Source: CALGLS01 sp965222105 (GTDB taxonomy: Bacteria > Bacteroidota > Bacteroidia > Chitinophagales > Saprospiraceae). Taken from it: DNA of 64,000 nt. This document shows, one piece after another, positions 43,537 through 53,700 of the stretch. Under the pieces are notes generated by a model. That model saw only the letters and a list, made by a program, of their open reading frames with translations, did no database searches and was not told the origin of the DNA. Positions within the stretch are counted from its first letter, which is position 1, and every line of letters starts with the position of its first letter. The DNA lies in assembly GCA_965222105.1 (NCBI GenBank), contig CBDCTQ010000074.1:186001-250000 (forward strand). The letters are read 5' to 3'. A program made the position numbers and the translations under genes.

Positions 43537-44640
43537 ATGCAAAATTATAAAAATCCGGCGTTGGTCCTTTCGTCCCCTGTTGGAGTTGCCGGAGATACCG
43601 TCGAATGGCAAAGCCCCTCCAACCTGGCCATCATCAAATACTGGGGAAAACACGGCCGACAACTACCGCGCAATCCCTCCATCAGCTTTACCCTCCAAAA
43701 CGCCCATACTCACACCCGCCTTCATTACCAACCTCGGAGGGAAGCCTCAGGTGAAATAGCACTTGAATTTCGGTTCGATGGTGTGCCGCATCCGCCTTTC
43801 GGCAAAAAGGTACGGGATTTTCTGAAAAGTATACTGCCATTCTTCCCTTTTTTAGCCCAACTGCACCTCCACATCGACTCCTCCAACTCCTTTCCACATT
43901 CGGCGGGCATCGCTTCTTCGGCATCTGCTATGAGTGCGCTGGCCTTGTGTTTGTGTTCGCTGGAGCAAAAACTTTTTGGTACCCTGCTTTCGCAAAATGA
44001 ATTTTTGCAAAAAGCCTCCTACATCGCCCGGCTCGGATCGGGGAGTGCCTGCCGATCGGTCTATCCGGTGATGGGGCTTTGGGGGACTGCCACCCAGGTC
44101 GCAGCGGCTTCCGACGAGTACGCCATCCCCTTTGAAGAGGAGGTACACCCGGTATTTCACCATTTTCACGACGACATACTCATCGTCAGCAGTGCCGAAA
44201 AATCCGTATCGAGCCGTGTCGGCCATGCCTTGATGAACAACAATATATACGCCACCAACCGATACGCCCAGGCCCGCCAGCGGTTCGACCGTCTTCTCGC
44301 TGTTCTCAGGGCAGGTGACATTCCGGCTTTCGGCCAAATAGCAGAGGCGGAAGCACTCACCCTCCATGCCCTGATGATGGCTGCCGAACCCTCCTACGTA
44401 TTGCTGCAACCCAACACGCTCGCCATGATCGAAAAAATACGTACTTTTAGAAAGGAAAGCGGCTTACAGGTATTTTTCAGCCTCGACGCAGGACCCAATA
44501 TCCATCTCCTGTATCCCGACGAAATTAAAACCCAACTGCAATCGTTTATTCAAGACCAACTAATTCCTCTTTGTCAGGATGGTCGGCTCATCGCCGACCA
44601 GGTGGGAAGGGGCCCCGTTGAGCTAACTCAATCTGTGTGA
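43537..44640 (+). CDS. mvaD: Diphosphomevalonate decarboxylase
   Basis: A 367-residue GHMP-family enzyme that converts mevalonate diphosphate to isopentenyl diphosphate with ATP, the last committed step of the mevalonate pathway. Motifs: SPSNLAIIKYWGKHG (residues 27-41), the ATP-binding SAGIASSASAMSALALC (about 128-144) and GSGSACRSVYPVMGLWG (about 170-186), with the catalytic Asp in SLDAGPNIHLLYP near the end. The ATG at 43537 gives the usual N-terminus; a frame extending further upstream runs through the promoter. It implies that this organism makes isoprenoids by mevalonate, in line with the polyprenyl synthase at 58.1 kb. Confidence 0.9.
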   Translation: MQNYKNPALVLSSPVGVAGDTVEWQSPSNLAIIKYWGKHGRQLPRNPSISFTLQNAHTHTRLHYQPRREASGEIALEFRFDGVPHPPFGKKVRDFLKSILPFFPFLAQLHLHIDSSNSFPHSAGIASSASAMSALALCLCSLEQKLFGTLLSQNEFLQKASYIARLGSGSACRSVYPVMGLWGTATQVAAASDEYAIPFEEEVHPVFHHFHDDILIVSSAEKSVSSRVGHALMNNNIYATNRYAQARQRFDRLLAVLRAGDIPAFGQIAEAEALTLHALMMAAEPSYVLLQPNTLAMIEKIRTFRKESGLQVFFSLDAGPNIHLLYPDEIKTQLQSFIQDQLIPLCQDGRLIADQVGRGPVELTQSV

Positions 44641-44662
44641 GGACACTATCAAAATCAAACCC

Positions 44663-45190
44663 ATGAAAAATACCATCGTACTACTCCTGTCCATCCTGGT
44701 CGCCAATGTGGCCGGTTGTGCTCAATCCTCGTCGACTCCACCCGACCAGTGTACCAATCCCGCCTTCGACAAAAAGATCAAACGACTACTCCGGTTCACC
44801 GTGCCCACGCTCTCCCCCCAACAGGTCAAAGAACTCGACGCTCCCCTTCTCCTCGATGCCCGCGAACGGGAAGAATACGACATCAGTCACCTTCCCAATG
44901 CCCAACACATCGGCTATCGTGATTTCGACAAATCAACCCTCACCCATCTTCCCAAAGACACCACCCTGGTCGTATATTGCTCCATCGGTTACCGCAGCGA
45001 AAAGATCGGCGAGCAACTCCAAAAGATGGGGTTCACCAATGTATACAACCTTTACGGCAGCATCTTTGAATGGGTCAACCAGGGCAATATTGTTGTCGAT
45101 ACCAACAATAATCCTACAAAACGGATACACACCTACAACAGAGCCTGGAGCAAATGGATGGAAAATGGAGAAATGAGCATTGAGTTTTGA
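44663..45190 (+). CDS. Rhodanese-domain lipoprotein
   Basis: A 175-residue lipoprotein (signal about 1-18, lipobox VAGC with Cys19). A single rhodanese domain follows: LLLDAREREEYDISHLPNA (about 66-84) and the active-site loop VVYCSIGYRS (Cys about 113), ending with FTNVYNLYGSIFEWVNQG. It could transfer sulfane sulfur or act as a periplasmic thiol-handling protein; the substrate is unknown. It lies 22 bp after mvaD and is probably co-transcribed. An intergenic repeat follows. Confidence 0.85.
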   Translation: MKNTIVLLLSILVANVAGCAQSSSTPPDQCTNPAFDKKIKRLLRFTVPTLSPQQVKELDAPLLLDAREREEYDISHLPNAQHIGYRDFDKSTLTHLPKDTTLVVYCSIGYRSEKIGEQLQKMGFTNVYNLYGSIFEWVNQGNIVVDTNNNPTKRIHTYNRAWSKWMENGEMSIEF

Positions 45191-45207
45191 GAGGGGAGTG
45201 GACTTCC

Positions 45208-45379
45208 GGGGATGTTTGGGATGAAATCAGCGTTCAAATGTTACGATCCCATAAATCTCAATAATCCCCAGAAGGACGTCACTACGTTCTGCCTTCTGGC
45301 GAGCCATGTAGGCGATAGTCCCCCGAATCAAGTCCGGGGCAGGCTTTTATGGGCACGCCAGCCATCCCAGTTCAGACAG
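45208..45379. repeat. Dispersed intergenic repeat, copy 1
   Basis: This block shares TTCAAATGTTACGATCCCA, a GAAGGACG..TGCCTTC hairpin-like core and the end CCATCCCAGTTCAGACAG with the element at 55474-55619. The left terminal inverted repeat is missing and the centre has a different insert. It fills the gap between the rhodanese and OmpA-like genes; nothing else is seen there. Confidence 0.65.
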
Positions 45380-45432
45380 TGGTGCCCCGCGTTATTTCGT
45401 ATTATACCGAACAGCGAAGATCATCCCCAACA

Positions 45433-47649
45433 CTACTCCTCCGCAAACCGCAAATAATTATACAGGTCGGGATAAGCCGTAGCAAACAGCTTGGCATTGT
45501 CGGTACTCACCCGGAGGCCGTTGATGTAGGGGATCACTACGACGTCTGTGATGCCCTGGCGCACCAGTTCGAGGTGCAGTTGATGGGCGGAGGAGTGGTT
45601 TTGAAACAGGCCGATGGTGTATTGATAGGTCTTTAAGGCGCCGCCCGACTCGATGCCAGCGTTGGGGAGGCGGGTCAGGAGTTCGCCGTTGTACATTTGT
45701 TTCATGGTGGCGATCTGTATTTTGTACGACACCCCTTTGATGGTTTGTTGATAGTTGTCCCAGGAGTCGGTCTGCAAAAATGCAGGTACTTTGGGTGGCT
45801 GCGTGTCGATGGCGATGGGCAGGCCCTGGGTGCGGTGGAAGGCCAGTTCGATGCGGCGGTTGAGCTTTCGGCCCAACTCGTTTTGGCCACTTTCCGTTTC
45901 GTTTTTGGCGATGGGGTAGTTGGCGCCGCAGCCACGGATGAACAGGCTTGTGGCTGGCACACCTTTACCGATCAGGAAATTGACCACTTCTTCAGCCCGC
46001 TTTGCTGAAAAGTAAAGATCGAATTTGGCCTGGCCGCTGGGATCGGTGTGGCTCACCAACTCCAGTTGGATAGACGGGTACTCCTTCATCAGGCGGGCCA
46101 CCTGTTGGAGTGTTTGCTGGTTGTCTTTGGTCAACACGGTGCCGTTGGCATCGAAAGCGAGGTGGTCGAAGCGGTATCTTTCGGTCTGTCGCTCGTCTGT
46201 AGGTGTATTGCCTGCCTGGCCGGAAGGTTGGTTGGGCTCCTGCCAAATGGGGGGAGGGGCGCTTTGTTCTACCCCATCCATACCCTGGCTCTTGCGGGCC
46301 AGTACGTCGGCGAATAATGGCGGGTGGGAAGGCCGCTGTTCGCCCTGGCTGGTGCTGAAATAGCCTACAAAAAGATCCCGTTCGCCGATGCTTTCCAGGC
46401 GGGAGGAGCTGAAGTAGGCTTTCATACCGTCTTTGCTGAGTTTGAAGTGAGCGTCTTCGCGGGCCGAATTGAATGGCAGTCCCAGATTTTGAGGTTCCGA
46501 CCAGTCGCCTTTGCCGTCGTTGAATTTCGATTTGAAAATGTCCAGGTCGCCCATACTTTTGAGGTTGTTGGAGCTGAAGTAGAGGGTTCGGCCGTCGGCA
46601 GCGAGGAAGGGCGTTGTTTCGTCGTAGGGCGAATTGATGACCGGTCCGAGATTGGAGGGGCGGCTCCACCGGTCGCCGGAAAAATAGGCGATGTAAAGGT
46701 CTTTGCCGCCATAACCGCCGGGTCGGCTGCTGGAAAAAAGGAGGGTGGTGTCGTTGAAAAAAAACAGGTCGCCATCGCCGTTTTCCGGGATCACCGGACT
46801 GGGGAAATGCGCAGGTACCAGCACAGCTTTGTCGGTGCCGAAAGTGTCGGTATAAATTTCGCCGTTTTTCAGGCCAATGCCTTTGAAGTAGTACATCACC
46901 GAACCGTTGGTATTAAATCCGAGAATGACGTCGTTTTTGGCAGAGTTCAGAAACGGATGCAGGAGTTGGGTTTCGCTCCATTGGCCATTGACGACCTGGC
47001 AGGCGAACATGTCGGCTTTGTACCGGCCATAGGTATCGTCTTTGGTGCCATCGGCTTTGCGGAGCCCGCCGATGTTGCCCTTTCGGGCGGAGGAAAAATA
47101 GAGTTTGCCGCCGTGGTTGGGGCTGAGTACCGGAGCAAAATCATCGCCCCTGGTGTTGACTTCTTCGCCGAGGTTTTCGACGATGACCTGCCTCGTCGCC
47201 CCGCTTTGGCGAAAGCCGTTCACACAGCGCAACAGGGCGTCTTTTACAGCCTCGCGGTAGGGGTGTCCTTTTCGGATGGTCGCCGCCAAAAACTTCTTGT
47301 ACCAGACGGTGGCCTCTTCAAATTGGTGTTCGGCATGATGACAGCGGGCGAGATGGTACCAGGTTTCTGCCGGCGGATTTTTCTCCCCTTCGGCAATGGC
47401 TTCAAGGTACCGCCGGGCTTCTCCGGGGCGGTTGGTTTCGAGGTAACAATGTCCGATCCAAAGTTTTACTTTGGCGTTGGGCTTGTGGATGCGTTGGTAC
47501 TTCAAAAGGAGATTCAGCGCTTCCGGATACTTTCCGTGTGTATAGTACTTTTCGGCGCTGTCTTTCAGTTTTTTGCCGCCAGGCTGAGCAACTGCACTCA
47601 GCCAGCTTCCCCAACAAAATATAAAGAGCAGTAAAATCTTGGTATGCAT
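45433..47649 (-). CDS. OmpA-family protein with TPR, PD40 propeller and SPOR-like end
   Basis: A 738-residue exported protein; the ATG at 47649 starts the signal (MHTKILLLFIFCWGSWLSAV). Order: TPR-like repeats (about 28-130), PD40/WD40-like propeller blades (LYFSSARKGNIGG, LFSSSRPGGYGGKDLYIA, LYFSSNNLKSMGDLDIFK; about 165-440), a linker, then an OmpA-like peptidoglycan-binding domain (LELVSHTDPSGQAKFDLYFS, RAEEVVNFLIGKGV, GRKLNRRIEL; about 520-620), and a SPOR-like tail (YKIQIATMKQMYNGE). This layout is common in Bacteroidota, where related proteins (PorE-like) link the T9SS machinery to peptidoglycan. Such a role is possible but not proven. Confidence 0.85.
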   Translation of the reverse strand: MHTKILLLFIFCWGSWLSAVAQPGGKKLKDSAEKYYTHGKYPEALNLLLKYQRIHKPNAKVKLWIGHCYLETNRPGEARRYLEAIAEGEKNPPAETWYHLARCHHAEHQFEEATVWYKKFLAATIRKGHPYREAVKDALLRCVNGFRQSGATRQVIVENLGEEVNTRGDDFAPVLSPNHGGKLYFSSARKGNIGGLRKADGTKDDTYGRYKADMFACQVVNGQWSETQLLHPFLNSAKNDVILGFNTNGSVMYYFKGIGLKNGEIYTDTFGTDKAVLVPAHFPSPVIPENGDGDLFFFNDTTLLFSSSRPGGYGGKDLYIAYFSGDRWSRPSNLGPVINSPYDETTPFLAADGRTLYFSSNNLKSMGDLDIFKSKFNDGKGDWSEPQNLGLPFNSAREDAHFKLSKDGMKAYFSSSRLESIGERDLFVGYFSTSQGEQRPSHPPLFADVLARKSQGMDGVEQSAPPPIWQEPNQPSGQAGNTPTDERQTERYRFDHLAFDANGTVLTKDNQQTLQQVARLMKEYPSIQLELVSHTDPSGQAKFDLYFSAKRAEEVVNFLIGKGVPATSLFIRGCGANYPIAKNETESGQNELGRKLNRRIELAFHRTQGLPIAIDTQPPKVPAFLQTDSWDNYQQTIKGVSYKIQIATMKQMYNGELLTRLPNAGIESGGALKTYQYTIGLFQNHSSAHQLHLELVRQGITDVVVIPYINGLRVSTDNAKLFATAYPDLYNYLRFAEE

Positions 47650-47860
47650 ATATCTTGGTTTCTGTGATTGGAACAACGACGTTTTGCCAATAGCCCCAGG
47701 TAAACGGGCCGACAGCCTCCATGCGATCAGAGTTAGGTCATTGTCGTGTTTTCCAACAATACTTAACCGTAAAACGACAAAGTTGGTTACAAAAATGGGA
47801 AAGAAATAACCCGACTACGCGGCCGTGTCCTGTTCCCGGTGTAGTACTCAGGCTCTTTAA

Positions 47861-49210
47861 TCAAATAGTCTGTTGATCGTCAAATCGTTCGAGGTAATCG
47901 CCTACCTTTCGCAGGAAGGAGCCCCCGAGGAAGCCATCGACTACCCGGTGATCGTAGGATAGGGACAGGAACATCATTTGCCGGATGGCTATGACGTCGC
48001 CGTATTTCGTTTCCAGGACGGCGGGTTTTTTTCGGATCGCTCCGGTAGCCATAATGGCCACCTGGGGTTGGTTGATAATGGGCGTGCCCATCACATTACC
48101 GAAGGTACCCACATTAGTCAATGTAAAAGTGCCGTCCTGAATTTCTTCGGGCTTGAGTTTGTTGCCTCTGGCACGGGTGGCCAGGTCGTTGACGGCCTTG
48201 GTCAGTCCCAGGAGGTTGAGTCGGTCGGCGTCTTTGATGACGGGCACAATCAGATTGCCCGAGGGGAGGGCAGTGGCCATGCCGACATTGATCCGCTTTT
48301 TGACGATGATATTGGTGCCCTCTACGGATACGTTGACCATCGGGAAATCCCGCAGAGCCTTGATGACTGCATCCATAAACAGGGGCGTATAGGTGATCTT
48401 TTCGTTGTATTTCTTTTGAAAATCGACTTTTACCTGGTTGCGCCAGTTGACGATATTGGTCACATCCACTTCCACAAAGGAGGTGACATGGGGAGAGGTG
48501 TGCTTCGACATTACCATGTGGTCGGCGATCATCCGACGCATGCGGCTCATCTCCACTATTTCGGTATCGCCGTTGAGGGAAGGGCTTAGGCCCGATGTAG
48601 AGGCCCCGGCCGCAGCAGCGGGGGTTGGCGCCAAAGTGGTTGTCGGTGAAGTGGTTTTACCTCTGTTGGAAAGGTATTGAAGCATGTCTTTTTTGGTGAC
48701 GCGCCCTTTGAGTCCGCTGCCGGTGATGGTGGCGAGTTCTTCTACGCCGATGTTTTCGGTTTTAGCGATGTTGCGCACCAGCGGGGAGTAAAACCGGTTG
48801 CCGATGTTGGCAGGCAGGGAGGTGGTGGGGATGGAAGCGGATGTGGGAGCCGAAGCTGTTGTCATTTGTTCGACAGCTACCGGCTGCTCCACAGCGGCGG
48901 GTTGTTTTTTAGGTGTACCGTTGGAGGATTCTTCTACGGCAGGGCTGGGTTTGGCTTCAACCGATTCTCCTTCTGTAGCAATGATGGCGATCACCTTGCC
49001 GATCTCTACCACGGCGTCTTCTTCAAAAAGTATTTCGGCGATGGTGCCGCTTACTGGGGAGGGGATTTCCGAATCCACCTTGTCGGTTGCAATTTCCAGA
49101 ATGGTTTCGTCCACTTCTACGGTGTCTCCCACTTTTTTGACCCATTTGAGGATGGTGGCTTCCATAATGCTTTCACCCATTTTGGGCATGATCAACTCTA
49201 CTTGTGCCAT
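47861..49210 (-). CDS. 2-oxoacid dehydrogenase E2 component (dihydrolipoyl acyltransferase)
   Basis: A 449-residue cytoplasmic acyltransferase of a 2-oxoacid dehydrogenase complex. Order: lipoyl domain (residues 1-80, lipoylated Lys44 in EIATDKVDSE), a Pro/Ala/Thr-rich linker, the peripheral subunit-binding domain (FYSPLVRNIAKTENIGVEEL, about 137), another linker, and the catalytic domain with the active-site LSYDHRVVDGFLGGSF near the C-terminus. One lipoyl domain and this sequence fit the branched-chain or 2-oxoglutarate type; I cannot separate them safely. The E1 and E3 genes are not in the window. The cinA gene ends 170 bp upstream on the same strand. Confidence 0.9.
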   Translation of the reverse strand: MAQVELIMPKMGESIMEATILKWVKKVGDTVEVDETILEIATDKVDSEIPSPVSGTIAEILFEEDAVVEIGKVIAIIATEGESVEAKPSPAVEESSNGTPKKQPAAVEQPVAVEQMTTASAPTSASIPTTSLPANIGNRFYSPLVRNIAKTENIGVEELATITGSGLKGRVTKKDMLQYLSNRGKTTSPTTTLAPTPAAAAGASTSGLSPSLNGDTEIVEMSRMRRMIADHMVMSKHTSPHVTSFVEVDVTNIVNWRNQVKVDFQKKYNEKITYTPLFMDAVIKALRDFPMVNVSVEGTNIIVKKRINVGMATALPSGNLIVPVIKDADRLNLLGLTKAVNDLATRARGNKLKPEEIQDGTFTLTNVGTFGNVMGTPIINQPQVAIMATGAIRKKPAVLETKYGDVIAIRQMMFLSLSYDHRVVDGFLGGSFLRKVGDYLERFDDQQTI

Positions 49211-49380
49211 ATGGTGTTTTTTTAAACCTCTCTAATGTAATTGGACGCTTGCCTAACACCAGGGTTACATCTGGCAGACAGGTCTTGGAGACGATTTTTT
49301 AACGTGTTTGTCAAAAGTCCGGTATTCTGCGGCTTGCTGTGAAGGCACAGCGCAGTCCTTCGACTGCAAAATTACGGATT

Positions 49381-50625
49381 TTATTGCTCTGTTGCTAAAA
49401 ATGTCCTAATCATATTCAGTGCCTGGACGGCGGTGTATTGAATATTGCGCAGCCGGTCTTTTCCTAGTTGCAGCAGGCGGGTTTGTTGTCGTTGATCGTC
49501 GCCCACTGCCAACCAAATGGTGCCAACGGGTTTGTCGGGAGTGCCTCCTCCCGGGCCTGCGATGCCCGAAATGGCGACGGCAATATTGGCGTCGGTCTTT
49601 TTCAGGCAGCCGCGGAGCATGGCCAGGACGGTTTCTTCGCTGACAGCCCCATAGCGCTGCAAGGTTTCAACGGAGACGTCGAGCAGCATGGTTTTCAGTT
49701 CATAGGAGTAGGCCACAATACTTCCGGTAAAATAATTGGACGACCCCGGTATGCGGGTGATCCGGTGGGCCACATAGCCGCCGGTACAGCTTTCCGCGAA
49801 AGCGAGCTTTTTGCCGGCCTTTTGCAGAAGCATACCCACCTTGCCTTCGAGGGTATCTTTGCCGAAGCCGAATATGTACTCCGGGATGAGGGCCTCGACC
49901 TCCTTTACTTGTTCGTCGAGCAATTGTTGCAGGGCGGTTTTGTTTTCTCCTTTGGCGGTAAGCCGCAAACGCACCGTACCCAGGCCGGGCAGGTAAGCCA
50001 ATTGTACATTTGCCGGAAGGCGACTGAGAAAGGGCTCCAACCGGCGGGCCAGCCGGGCTTCCCCCTCGCCAACGGTACAGATGGTGCGGTGGATGAGGGG
50101 CTGGCCTGGAAATTTTTCGCGCAAGCGGGGGACCACCTCTTGCTCCATCAGGTATTTCATCTCGTAGGGGACGCCGGGCATGGAAACGGCCACTTTTCCG
50201 TTGTGATCGAACCACATGCCCGGGGCCGTCCCCATTTTATTGAGCAACAATTGGGCATTGGCGGGCATCAGGGCCTGCTCACGGTGCGCCGGTGTGAGGG
50301 AGCGTCCCCACCGGTCGAACAATTTTTTGATGCGGCGGAATGTTTGCTCATCATAGACCAGCTCCACGCCAAAAAACCGGGCCAGGGCCTTTTTGGTCAG
50401 GTCGTCTTTTGTGGGCCCCAGCCCGCCTGTGAGGAGTACAATATCCGCCTGATCGAAGGCCCTTTGCAGGGCAGCGATGATGTCCTCCATCCGGTCGCCG
50501 ACGGTGGTGACTTCCTGTACCAGAAAATCGGAAAGGGTAAGTTGCTGCCCCATCCAGGCCGCGTTGGTGTCGGTTACCTGGCCAATCAAAAGTTCATCTC
50601 CTATGGTTATTAGGTGTACTTTCAT
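49381..50625 (-). CDS. cinA: CinA-family nicotinamide-nucleotide amidohydrolase
   Basis: A 414-residue two-domain protein that recycles pyridine nucleotides. The N-terminal MoaB/COG1058 domain (ADP-ribose pyrophosphatase-like) shows ITIGDELLIGQVTDTNAAWM (residues 6-25) and LTGGLGPTKDDLTK (about 65-78). The C-terminal PncC-type deamidase domain has FAESCTGGYVAHRIT (nucleophile Ser), GSSNYFTGSIVAYSYELK and SGIAGPGGGTPDKPVGTIW. Length is typical. It is also known as competence/damage-inducible protein A; a link with competence is not indicated here. Confidence 0.93.
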   Translation of the reverse strand: MKVHLITIGDELLIGQVTDTNAAWMGQQLTLSDFLVQEVTTVGDRMEDIIAALQRAFDQADIVLLTGGLGPTKDDLTKKALARFFGVELVYDEQTFRRIKKLFDRWGRSLTPAHREQALMPANAQLLLNKMGTAPGMWFDHNGKVAVSMPGVPYEMKYLMEQEVVPRLREKFPGQPLIHRTICTVGEGEARLARRLEPFLSRLPANVQLAYLPGLGTVRLRLTAKGENKTALQQLLDEQVKEVEALIPEYIFGFGKDTLEGKVGMLLQKAGKKLAFAESCTGGYVAHRITRIPGSSNYFTGSIVAYSYELKTMLLDVSVETLQRYGAVSEETVLAMLRGCLKKTDANIAVAISGIAGPGGGTPDKPVGTIWLAVGDDQRQQTRLLQLGKDRLRNIQYTAVQALNMIRTFLATEQ

Positions 50626-50715
50626 ATTTTTGTGTATTGTGTTTTTTGTCTTTTAGACAAATGTAGCGCCGGGGTGTTGTAAATCCCTCACAAAATCGAT
50701 CCGATTCATTAACTT

Positions 50716-53700
50716 ATGTCATTTTTCAAACGGATTTTTTGCTTGTTCTGGTTTTCGGCTCTGTTATTACCGCTCGACGGTCAAAACGGGCTGGAACGAG
50801 TAGGGGTAAAAATCTACGAGTTTGAGGACGGCCTCAGCCACCGCGATGTATATCAGGTGGGGCAAGACCAGCAGGGTTTTTTGTGGGTGGCTACGGCCAA
50901 TGGGCTGAATCGTTTTGACTCCAAAAACTTTCTGCACTTCGATAAAGATTCTCTGCTTACCACCCAGTATATTACAGAAATCGCTTTCGGATCTGGTAGT
51001 GATGGCCTTTGGCTCTCGCTGCCCAACCGCCTGCTCCGGTTCGACACCGAACAACTGGCAGCAACCGGGGTAGACCTCTCTTCCGACAATCCGGTGGCCA
51101 TACAAAATGGCACCTCCGGCCGGTTGCAGGGCGATTGCTCTTTCAATGGTTTGCTGATGGATGTCGATAACCAGCTCTGGACCTGCATTTACGACAGTGG
51201 CAGCGGCCGTTCCCATCTGCAATGCACCAACGAAGAGGGCGTTCTGGAGCAGGTACTTCCCTGCGAGGGCCGTTTTGAAAACCGGGCTGTCGCCAAATGG
51301 AACGACCATCTGATGGTGGCTTTCGACGAAAACAGCCTGGTTGGCATCGACCAATCCGGGAGCATCGCCGAACGGTATCCCATTTCCGACCCCGATGATC
51401 CCAATGCACGGCTTTGGATCACCCAATTGCAAAACCAGGGCGATACACTGCTCTGGGCTCTGAGCAATTCGGGCCATGTGTTTTTTTTAAAAAAGGGAAA
51501 CGATCAATTCCAACAACACGATTTCAGCAATGCCATCCGACACCGGTCGGTATACAACGATCTATGGGTACGCCCCAATGGCGACATCTGGGTGGCGGGC
51601 CGCAATGGACTGTGGTGGTATCAGGCTGCCGATCAACGGGCTAAAGACTTTACGCCCACCATCCGGGATCGGGTCAAGCACAGCGTCAATTTCCGGCAGC
51701 TATTCGAGGATCAAACGGGCGTATTGTGGGTGGCATCCGATTTTGGACTGATCAAACTGACCTTTTCCAATCCACTGTTCACGACTTATCTGGCACAAGG
51801 CAACCAGCATTGCTACGAAGGCACTTGCAGTACCCGTGGCATCACAGAAGATGACAAAGGAAATATCTACTTCAGCTACTACAATTCCATCCACCGGCTC
51901 GATGTTGCCAACAAGGTGCTTACGCCGCTGTTTCCCAATATCCGTTTTCACAACCCCCCATTTGGATTGAAGTATCACCTGGGCGCTTTGTGGACGGGCA
52001 ACGGCCGACGCATCGACCTGGCCAGCCAAACAGTGGACACCTTGTTGGAGATGCCCAGTACCGACCTGGGATATGTAATGGTCGATCACGAAGACGAACT
52101 CTGGGTCGGGTTTAGAAACAAATTATTCACCTACGATGCCAAAGCAAAGCGACTTCGGTATCATCAGCAATTGTCGGCATCGCTCGACACCACCACCCTC
52201 GACATCAGTTACCTCTACCAAAGTCCTTCCGACCTGACGATCTGGGTGGGAACCCTCAACAGCGGTCTCTTTCGCATTGACAAGTACAAGGGGCTGCTGG
52301 CGCACTACGATACGGAGGGAGCCAATGGCGTTCGGTTTTTACACAATAAGATCAACTGCATTTACGAAGACAGCCGCCAACAATTGTGGGTGGCCACCGG
52401 CAATGGCCTGCACCAACTCGACGTCAGCAACCAACACCTGTCGGTATATCTCCCGGAGCATGGGCTGTCTCATTCGTTCATCAATGGCGTGTTGTCGGAG
52501 GGCGACTCCGTATTATGGGTGAGTACCGACAATGGGCTGTCGAGATTCAGTCTTTCGACAAATACCTGCCACAACTTTAAGAAAGAAGACGGGCTTTCGG
52601 CCAATGAATTCAACCGGGTGTCGTGTTACAAGGCCCGTAACGGACGGATGTATTTTGGAGGCATCCACGGGGTCAACGCCTTTTATCCCGGCGACCATTT
52701 TTTGAAGCGAACCCACCACGACGAAGGGCAGGTCATTCTGACCCAATTTTCGGTACTCGACGGCGAAAAAGACAGCCTCATAACATACAACAGCGGCTTG
52801 CAAAACGGAAAACCCATCCGGATATCCTGGCAGGACCAATTGTTCACATTCCGGTTTGCCCTGGCCAATTTCAATCATCCGGGGGCTCACCAGTTTAGCT
52901 ACAAGCTGGAGGGGCTCGACAAAAAATGGTCGGAAGCCTCGCCCCTCAACGAAGCCCGCTACAACAGTATCCCACACGGAGAATACCATTTTCGGGTGCG
53001 CGCCCGCATGGGCAACGCCAATTGGAACAAGACCGAACTAACCGTCCCCGTAGAGGTCGATCAGGCATTTTACACCACCTGGTGGTTTGGCGCCTTGTGT
53101 GGAGTATTGCTCACGGGGTTGGTGCTGTTGGTATCGCAGTACCGCCTGTATCAGGCAAGGAAGCGGGAGCTCGAACTCAAGCGCGAAGTGCGCGCCCGCA
53201 CCCTCGACCTGGAGCGCGAAGTCAAAAAATCGGACGAGCTGCTGCTCAACATACTGCCCGCCAACATCGCCCAGGAACTCAAAACCCAGGGCAAGGCCAA
53301 AGCCCGCCGCCACGACATTGTGACCGTTTTCTTTTCCGACTTTAAAGGCTTCACCCTCATCGCCCAACAACTGGAGCCCGAAGAGCTGGTGGCAGAGATC
53401 GACTACTGCTTCCGCGAATTCGATAAGATCATGGACAAGCACCACCTCGAAAAGATCAAGACCATCGGCGATGCCTATATGTGCGCCGGCGGCATCTCCG
53501 ACATCGACGGCGACAGTGCCGTCCGCGTCGTGCAAGCGGCCCTCGACATACAGGCCTTTATGAAAGAATTGGCCGACCGCAAAAGCAAACTGGGTGAACC
53601 GTTTTTTGAAACCCGCATAGGCATCCACACCGGACCGGTGGTGTCGGGTATTGTGGGCATCAAAAAATTTGCCTTCGACATTTGGGGCGATACCGTCAAC

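Noticed and set aside
46324..47634. A 436-codon open frame on the plus strand opposite the OmpA/PD40 gene
   Set aside because: Shadow of a gene with unmistakable OmpA and PD40 motifs; valine/glycine/phenylalanine-rich pattern typical of an antisense frame.
49468..50613. A 381-codon open frame opposite cinA
   Set aside because: Antisense shadow; cinA motifs are complete on the other strand.
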